Positions 59,594 to 64,000 of a DNA stretch of 64,000 nt are shown in pieces (position 1 is the stretch's first letter; each line of letters begins with the position of its first letter). Below the pieces are notes generated by a model, which did not search any database, was not told where the DNA came from, and saw nothing but the letters and a program-made list of their open reading frames with translations. Source of the stretch: Hypoxylon rubiginosum (lineage: Eukaryota; Ascomycota; Sordariomycetes; Xylariales; Hypoxylaceae); contig CADCXA010000056.1 in NCBI GenBank assembly GCA_902806565.1, positions 682,001 through 746,000 on the forward strand, read 5' to 3'. The position numbers and the translations under genes were made by a program.

Positions 59594-60363
59594 CTGTACG
59601 TTGTTGTTGGTGTAGTGTGAGTGTTTAGGTACTTTTCATTCAACCGATATTTACTTGAATCAAGATGCCACACACACCTTCCGCTCGTCGAGCCCGAGAC
59701 CCTGGGAAGTACACAAAGGACGGCAGGTACTTACCTAATGTACCCATTTATTCATTAACCATGTAGTTGGCATACGTTACTCGTTAGCATAGGAGGTAGG
59801 TTACAGTCTATTGTCGTACATATAAGGCGCTTGTACATTGCTCGTAGAAGCGGTATCGCTTTTGCGACATCTATGACTTACCTAAGTGATGGCTAGCTCG
59901 AGTTTCATGTTATGGATTTGTTATATGTGTAGAATCTTGTGAGAGGAATACTTCTGATAGTCTTGTGATTATATGTATTTATTGTTTAAGTTTATTATCC
60001 AAAAAAAAAACTATATACTCGTTCCCAACATCCTCAACGTCCTTCTGTCTCCATTAGATGCGGAGATGCTTGTAGGTATAACACTTCGGATCTAGACGTC
60101 CTCGGACGTGATAATCGAATCTCTCCTGTGTACCACTCGGGAAAGCTGAGGACTGGGTTGCTCGACAGAGGGATTTCCTCGTTCCCCACCAACATCGTCA
60201 GGCTGTGAATATATTGTAACCAGCTAGGCCCCCATGGCTTTCTCAGACCCGATGGCCTGCTCAGCCCCTATGCCCATCGTGTCCACAATGTGGTAGGGTG
60301 TAGCCAGTTCAGTTGTTGCAGGCGTAACAGGCACAGCCTCGACTTTTGCGGGCCCGTTTGCTC
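59594..60363. other. Intergenic upstream of tRNA and duplicated DNA
   Basis: No supportable gene. An ATG at 59,665 opens a short frame (MPHTPSARRARDPGKYTKDG) that ends at a GT donor-like site, but no matching downstream exon was found. A run of ten A occurs near 60,001. Confidence 0.4.
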
Positions 60364-60627
60364 GCTCGTCTGTAGAGATATGCCGCCGGCTTGCTAGCTT
60401 TCTAATGGGCTTCAGACCGGCTCGGCGTCCCTACCTCCTTTTCTGGAAAGACAGGGACGCCGCGCATGCGTTGAATACTCGGAGGCTCCTTGCTCGTCTG
60501 TCGAGATATGTCGCTGGCTTGCTGATTTTCCAGTGGGTCCCGGGCGGCTCGGCGTCCCTGCCTCCTTTTCGGAATCTTCTAGGAAGACAGGGACGCCGCG
60601 TATCCGCTGGATACTTCGAGGCTCCTT
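60364..60627 (+). repeat. Tandem duplication of a 128-136 bp unit
   Basis: Unit 1 (60,364-60,491) and unit 2 (60,492-60,627) share GCTCGTCTGT at the start, GGCTCGGCGTCCCT in the middle, GACAGGGACGCCGCG and GAGGCTCCTT at the end. Each unit contains GGCGTCCCT and AGGGACGCC, able to form a hairpin. The two copies differ at several sites, so the duplication is not very recent. Confidence 0.85.
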
Positions 60628-61324
60628 GCTTATCTTCAGCCCGACCCGCGACCGGCACTATTGGAGTTTGTATCCGGTCTAGGAGCCAAGAAGTTGGTTG
60701 GCTGAAATCCCTGCAGTGCGCAGGGCACCCTCGCAGAAGTGGTAGGGCCTTGATGAGGTCGAGGAAGCCTTGAAGGGGCAGCCCCCCAGACACGAGGGTC
60801 CGAAAGAAGGGAAGATTCCAGGGGGACTGCCCTCGGAGAGTAAAGATGGAACCTGTTAGGAGGTGGGAGGTTGTAAATGTAGGTGAGGTATGGTGAAAGG
60901 CGGGAGTGTTATTGCCTTTTCTTTGTTCCTTGTGTCGAATAGAACATAGTAGCCGTGTGGGCACCGCGCCGACCCAGTTGCGGTGGCCGCGGACCAACAC
61001 CTCCTGGGCCTTCTCAGCCCTAGCCTTGGCTTTCTCCTCCTTGGCCTTAGCTTTCTCGGCCTTGACCTTCGCTCTCTCGGCCTTAGCCTTGGCTCTCTCC
61101 TCCTTGGCCTCCGCCTTGGCAGCCTCTCTCGGTACCTTTGCCGCCTTTCGGGCAGCCCTGCGGTCCTCCACGGCTACGGCCTTCTCGGCCCTCGCCAAGC
61201 GCTTCTCCCAGTCATCTGCCAGGCGGGCCCACTCTCCAGATTCCATCTGCGATCGCGGCGGCCCAGTTAGCCCTGAGCTGCCGGAGGAAAATAAAACCCC
61301 GGGAGGCACCTTAGGCACTCCCAT
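60431..61324 (-). CDS. Hypothetical Ala/Lys/Glu-rich protein (uncertain 3' limit)
   Basis: An ORF of 297 residues on minus. After MGVPKVPPGVLFSSGSSG it has MESGEWARLADDWEKRLARAEK and then about 60 residues of repeated AKAE/KAKEE-type text, predicted as a long charged helix or coiled coil. After about residue 115 the composition becomes irregular, and the last part reads through the tandem duplication at 60,364-60,627, so the true coding part may end earlier or splice away. I do not recognise a family. The repeats make open frames on both strands here, which lowers confidence. Confidence 0.4.
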   Translation of the reverse strand: MGVPKVPPGVLFSSGSSGLTGPPRSQMESGEWARLADDWEKRLARAEKAVAVEDRRAARKAAKVPREAAKAEAKEERAKAKAERAKVKAEKAKAKEEKAKARAEKAQEVLVRGHRNWVGAVPTRLLCSIRHKEQRKGNNTPAFHHTSPTFTTSHLLTGSIFTLRGQSPWNLPFFRTLVSGGLPLQGFLDLIKALPLLRGCPAHCRDFSQPTSWLLDRIQTPIVPVAGRAEDKQGASKYPADTRRPCLPRRFRKGGRDAEPPGTHWKISKPATYLDRRARSLRVFNACAASLSFQKRR

Positions 61325-61563
61325 GGCCGATTGTGAAATAGGAGTGTGTAGCTATATAGTAAGACCCCCCTTTCCGTTTAGAGTGGCGGAATGATGATGG
61401 ATAATGTCAAAGAGGACAATTACTCGTAGCTCAGGCTGAAGGCTTAAAAAGGAAGCGAGTGGTAGTCGGGAGTCGGCCAGCACCGGCGACGCCGACATTC
61501 TCCATCACCATCTCGACATTGCCGCACTCGGCCATGGGACCGAAGCGAAGTGCGATTAAAGTG

Positions 61564-61635
61564 CCAGCCTGGATGTATTTCGTCACCCAAGCTTGGGTTC
61601 CAGCCTGGATGTACTTTGTTACCCAAGCTTGGGTG
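61564..61635 (+). repeat. 36-bp tandem repeat containing a 14-bp palindrome
   Basis: Two units (61,564-61,599 and 61,600-61,635) differ at three or four bases. Each contains ACCCAAGCTTGGGT, a perfect 14-bp palindrome, at 61,585-61,598 and 61,621-61,634. Confidence 0.9.
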
Positions 61636-61644
61636 ACGACCTCT

Positions 61645-61760
61645 GGTTTATGTAAATTATATGAGATTGGGGATCTGGTTCCTCGAGGTGGCGATTGTTG
61701 ATGTCGTTGTTGTTGTTGCTCACCGCCACCTCGAGAAGCCTCGGGCCGGGAGGCGATAGC
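61645..61760 (+). repeat. Diverged hairpin-bearing repeat, copy A
   Basis: Shares TTATGTAAATTATATGAG and the following GATTGG.GATCTGG with copy B at 62,632, and later AGAAGCCTCGGGC. Between them is a 12-bp stem, CTCGAGGTGGCG at 61,682-61,693 pairing with 61,724-61,735, with a 30-nt loop. Confidence 0.75.
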
Positions 61761-61932
61761 GGATCTTGGTGAACGATCGCCATCACCAGCCCTCCTGCGC
61801 TCTCGTGGTCCACTATGCGTGCCTCATAACTGGCGAGAGGCCAGGCCGGCATTCCGAACTGCTGTTGGCACAGCTGGCGCAATGCCAGGCTGAGACGCAG
61901 ACCGGGTGCTAGTAAAACTACCAAGCACGGGG

Positions 61933-62089
61933 CCATCGCCGCAACATCACCGCAACAGCAACTTTTTGCGTTAACACGCAGCAGCTTCTACTCGTCCAAG
62001 CACGTAAGATTCAGGAGAAGTAGAAAGAACAGTGGGATTTAACGAACATGCTTGGACGAGTAGAACCCGTGGTGGTGTTGCGGCGATGG
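61933..62089. repeat. Imperfect inverted repeat
   Basis: TTCTACTCGTCCAAGCA at 61,986-62,002 is exactly inverted at 62,049-62,065. Further out, 61,933-61,951 is inverted at 62,071-62,089 with one mismatch. The left arm has about 30 bp more between the two matching parts. It may be a small foldback element. Confidence 0.8.
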
Positions 62090-62631
62090 TCCCGGCGAAA
62101 CCGGGAATAACTCGTCGTTCATGGGTAGGTAGTTAGCCCAGGTGCCACATGGTTGGCCTCCGTGTGGTGGCTGGCCTTCTCGAGGTCTTGTTGAGGCGAG
62201 GGAGGAGCGTCTGTCGCATGTTAGCAGTTGCTCATTGTCGATGAAGGAAATCAAATGCAATATCATACCCCAACCTTCGCGGAGCTCGCTTGTGCACCCG
62301 CGTGACGAGGCGCCGGAGGAGGGCCCCGATCTTCAGGAGTAAACCCGAAGATGGGTGGAAGAGGGTGCCCGTAGCTCTTACCCCGTCGGGCGAGCTGCTC
62401 TCGGCCCCCGTCGCCGTCGTCGGCGATCTCGGCTGCCGGCTTGGTCTTCATGTTGGCAATGTCTGCTGTGAGAGAGATCACCGCCGGGTGTTCAATAGGT
62501 ACCCGGCAGCCGAAAGCTATGTCGTCAATCGGGATTGGTATATGCTTTTCGGAGCCGGTGCCCCGGTGGCATGTTGCGTTGGTCCCGGCGGACCGACCGT
62601 TGGCGGTTGGACCACCACACGACAAGTGGAG

Positions 62632-62755
62632 GGTTTATGTAAATTATATGAGATTGGAGATCTGGCTCTAGAGGCGGCGGTTGTTGTAGCGGTTTACCGC
62701 CGCCTCTAGCAGCATGAACTCGACACCGCCCGGAGAAGCCTCGGGCTGGGGAGGC
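62632..62755 (+). repeat. Diverged hairpin-bearing repeat, copy B
   Basis: Partner of copy A. The stem here is CTAGAGGCGGCGGT at 62,668-62,681 pairing with 62,696-62,709 (14 bp, 14-nt loop). Relative to copy A, two stem positions differ with matching changes on the opposite arm. Confidence 0.75.
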
Positions 62756-63339
62756 ACGCCGTTGGGGCCGGGGTTGTCGGACATAGTGATGGCAAGCAGT
62801 AAGAGAACTCGTGGCGGTTGGGTGGAGGTTAGAGATTATAGACCTGGTAGTCGAGTATGGTGCGGAGTCGACAGCCACAGCATCGGAGAACAGTGCGGGA
62901 TACGGAAGCTGTAGAGGTAGCTAGGCCGATCCTCCATGGGATCGAGACATGTCAAGGCGCAAGAAGCAATGAGACGGCAATATAGATCGCCATCTCTGCA
63001 CTTCTCACGCCGAGGCCGCTCGATCCCATCACTCCACGTCCGGCCGGCGACACCAAAGTAGAAGTAGAAGAGCTAGGGATGACAGCCAGCCCGTGTGTAG
63101 GAGGATGGTAGACTTCACTTGTAGTTATAAGTTAGCAATTCACGATTTGACAATTTCTAGATGATATTTTGATAGCAACTTACAAGGGCTTAGGGAGCCA
63201 ATAAAGGGTTTAGTTAAGAAGCCCGCTTCTCCTGCGCTGACTGTCGACGAGCCAGACTGGCTTGTTAGAGAGAATTGTGCGACTGTCAAGGAAGTGTCGT
63301 CGATGGGACGATCATAGCGCGGTATTGGCCTGATTCGAT

Positions 63340-63985
63340 TCATGAGTAAGAACCAAGAGCGAGCATCTCAGTGTAAGTGTTGAAATAACCGGCGTCAGCA
63401 CCAGAGATGTCCGCTGTGGGGCGCCACACCAGAAGACTGAACGGGATGGCTTTGGCGTTATTCATATGGTCTAACGAGGCAAATTCCTGCGTTGAGTTTC
63501 CCGACACTACCAGTATAGGACCTGGGTAGTCTATGAACCCACCATGGCTATGAGGTCCATAACTGATCTCCCTCCCCTGGGGTGTGTTGGTGAAGTAAGA
63601 TGTATGAAGAAGATTGGATGTGTGGAAGAGAGAGTTTGGAAGTAGTGTGTGTGGAAAGTAAGAACAATCTTGAATGCGATGATGGGAAAATTCAAAGGAA
63701 CCCAAGGGTAGTTTCAAGGTGTCGAGGTCAAGGAAGATATGACTCCATCTTGATAACCTTAGTCTTAAGGGAAGAGCCGATGTGTAGGTGCTGAGAGATA
63801 TAGGACAACATACCAAGCCGTGACGGCCATCGCTAGCCATGATGAATAGTGTTGTGCAATAGACAAGATGTTAATAGCATGGTAGGCCGCGCCCGCAGCG
63901 TACCATAGGAGATGGTGTTAGTTGATGCCAACCCAGAGAGACGCTCGGATGCTAGAAGTGCTGTGAGCTTCGACTTGGCTGTCAT
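63340..63985 (-). CDS. Tentative multi-exon gene, possible lipocalin-like protein
   Basis: The minus strand has a plausible first exon from 63,985 (MTAKSKLTALLASERLSG) ending at a GTACGC donor at 63,903, and a last exon ending at 63,340 with SYGPHSHGGFIDYPGPILVV and later PFSLLVWRPTADISGADAGY. The FGP-x-x-x-G-x-L-x-Y-like pattern resembles the lipocalin-like domain found near fungal and bacterial secondary-metabolism genes, but the match is weak. The middle splice sites could not be resolved in phase: a 19-nt internal exon from 63,832 does not keep frame with the acceptor near 63,561. A continuous 166-residue ORF (63,840-63,340) is an alternative reading. Either the gene has an exon I missed or it is damaged. 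Confidence 0.35.
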
Positions 63986-64000
63986 GACTCGGTATATGTT

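Larger units (their letters stand above)
61325..63339. other. Repeat-rich region without a supportable gene
   Basis: About 2 kb holding a 36-bp tandem repeat, an inverted repeat, and two diverged copies of a hairpin-bearing segment (listed separately). Several ORFs of 75-139 residues overlap on both strands with biased composition and no motifs, so none is called. Confidence 0.5.

Noticed and set aside
59665..59727. Possible first exon MPHTPSARRARDPGK... before a GT donor-like site
   Set aside because: No downstream exon could be joined in frame, so no gene is supported.

Overview
This is a filamentous ascomycete (Pezizomycotina) nuclear window, most probably Sordariomycetes. Genes carry many short GT-AG introns of 50-110 bp. 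The proteins are typical of these fungi: a Chk1 kinase, a PHO-4/PHO89-type phosphate permease, a fungal rhodopsin-domain membrane protein, an SDR and a fungal 2OG-Fe(II) dioxygenase. A sharply bounded block of about 29.5 kb, estimated by eye at well over 85% A+T, shows the C-to-T and G-to-A decay of repeat-induced point mutation (RIP).

Layout. 1-910 is the 3' end of a Chk1 checkpoint kinase gene. 911-7,833 is gene-poor, with one orphan ORF, a GMC-oxidoreductase remnant and a Cys-rich hypothetical gene (5,834-7,042, minus). 7,834-10,221 (minus) holds a complete 16-exon gene for adenylosuccinate synthetase; unspliced it looks like a string of broken ORFs. 10,791-17,783 is an apparently complete Mutator-like (MULE) DNA transposon with 213-bp terminal inverted repeats and a perfect 9-bp target duplication. 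It carries an intact 12-exon transposase and a divergent 7-exon companion gene. About 38 AGTACT cores of a TGAGTACTCA palindrome, often spaced 11 bp apart, lie mainly in its introns and intergenic DNA. 19,562-21,361 is the phosphate permease and 21,817-23,026 (minus) the rhodopsin-domain protein.

25,830-55,380 is a nest of retroelements. The most decayed outer sequence has a likely LTR pair near 29.5 and 52.9 kb. Inside it is a RIP-decayed Copia element in minus orientation (34,250-45,731; TSD ATTAT). Inside that is a young, undecayed Copia element in plus orientation (38,582-44,253). Its gag and pol share one frame, separated only by a UGA in the readthrough context UGA-CUA-G.

55,701-59,010 returns to normal composition with intact SDR and 2OG-dioxygenase genes. 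A tRNA-Arg(CCG) gene follows at 59,513-59,593 (minus). The last 4 kb is repeat-rich DNA with short tandem and inverted repeats, one Ala/Lys/Glu-rich ORF and a tentative multi-exon gene at the right edge.

The genes do not form one pathway. The most notable items are the intron-borne phased palindromes of the MULE, the intron-rich adenylosuccinate synthetase, and the in-frame UGA of the Copia element. All splice models were assembled by eye from GT-AG sites, reading-frame continuity and family resemblance.
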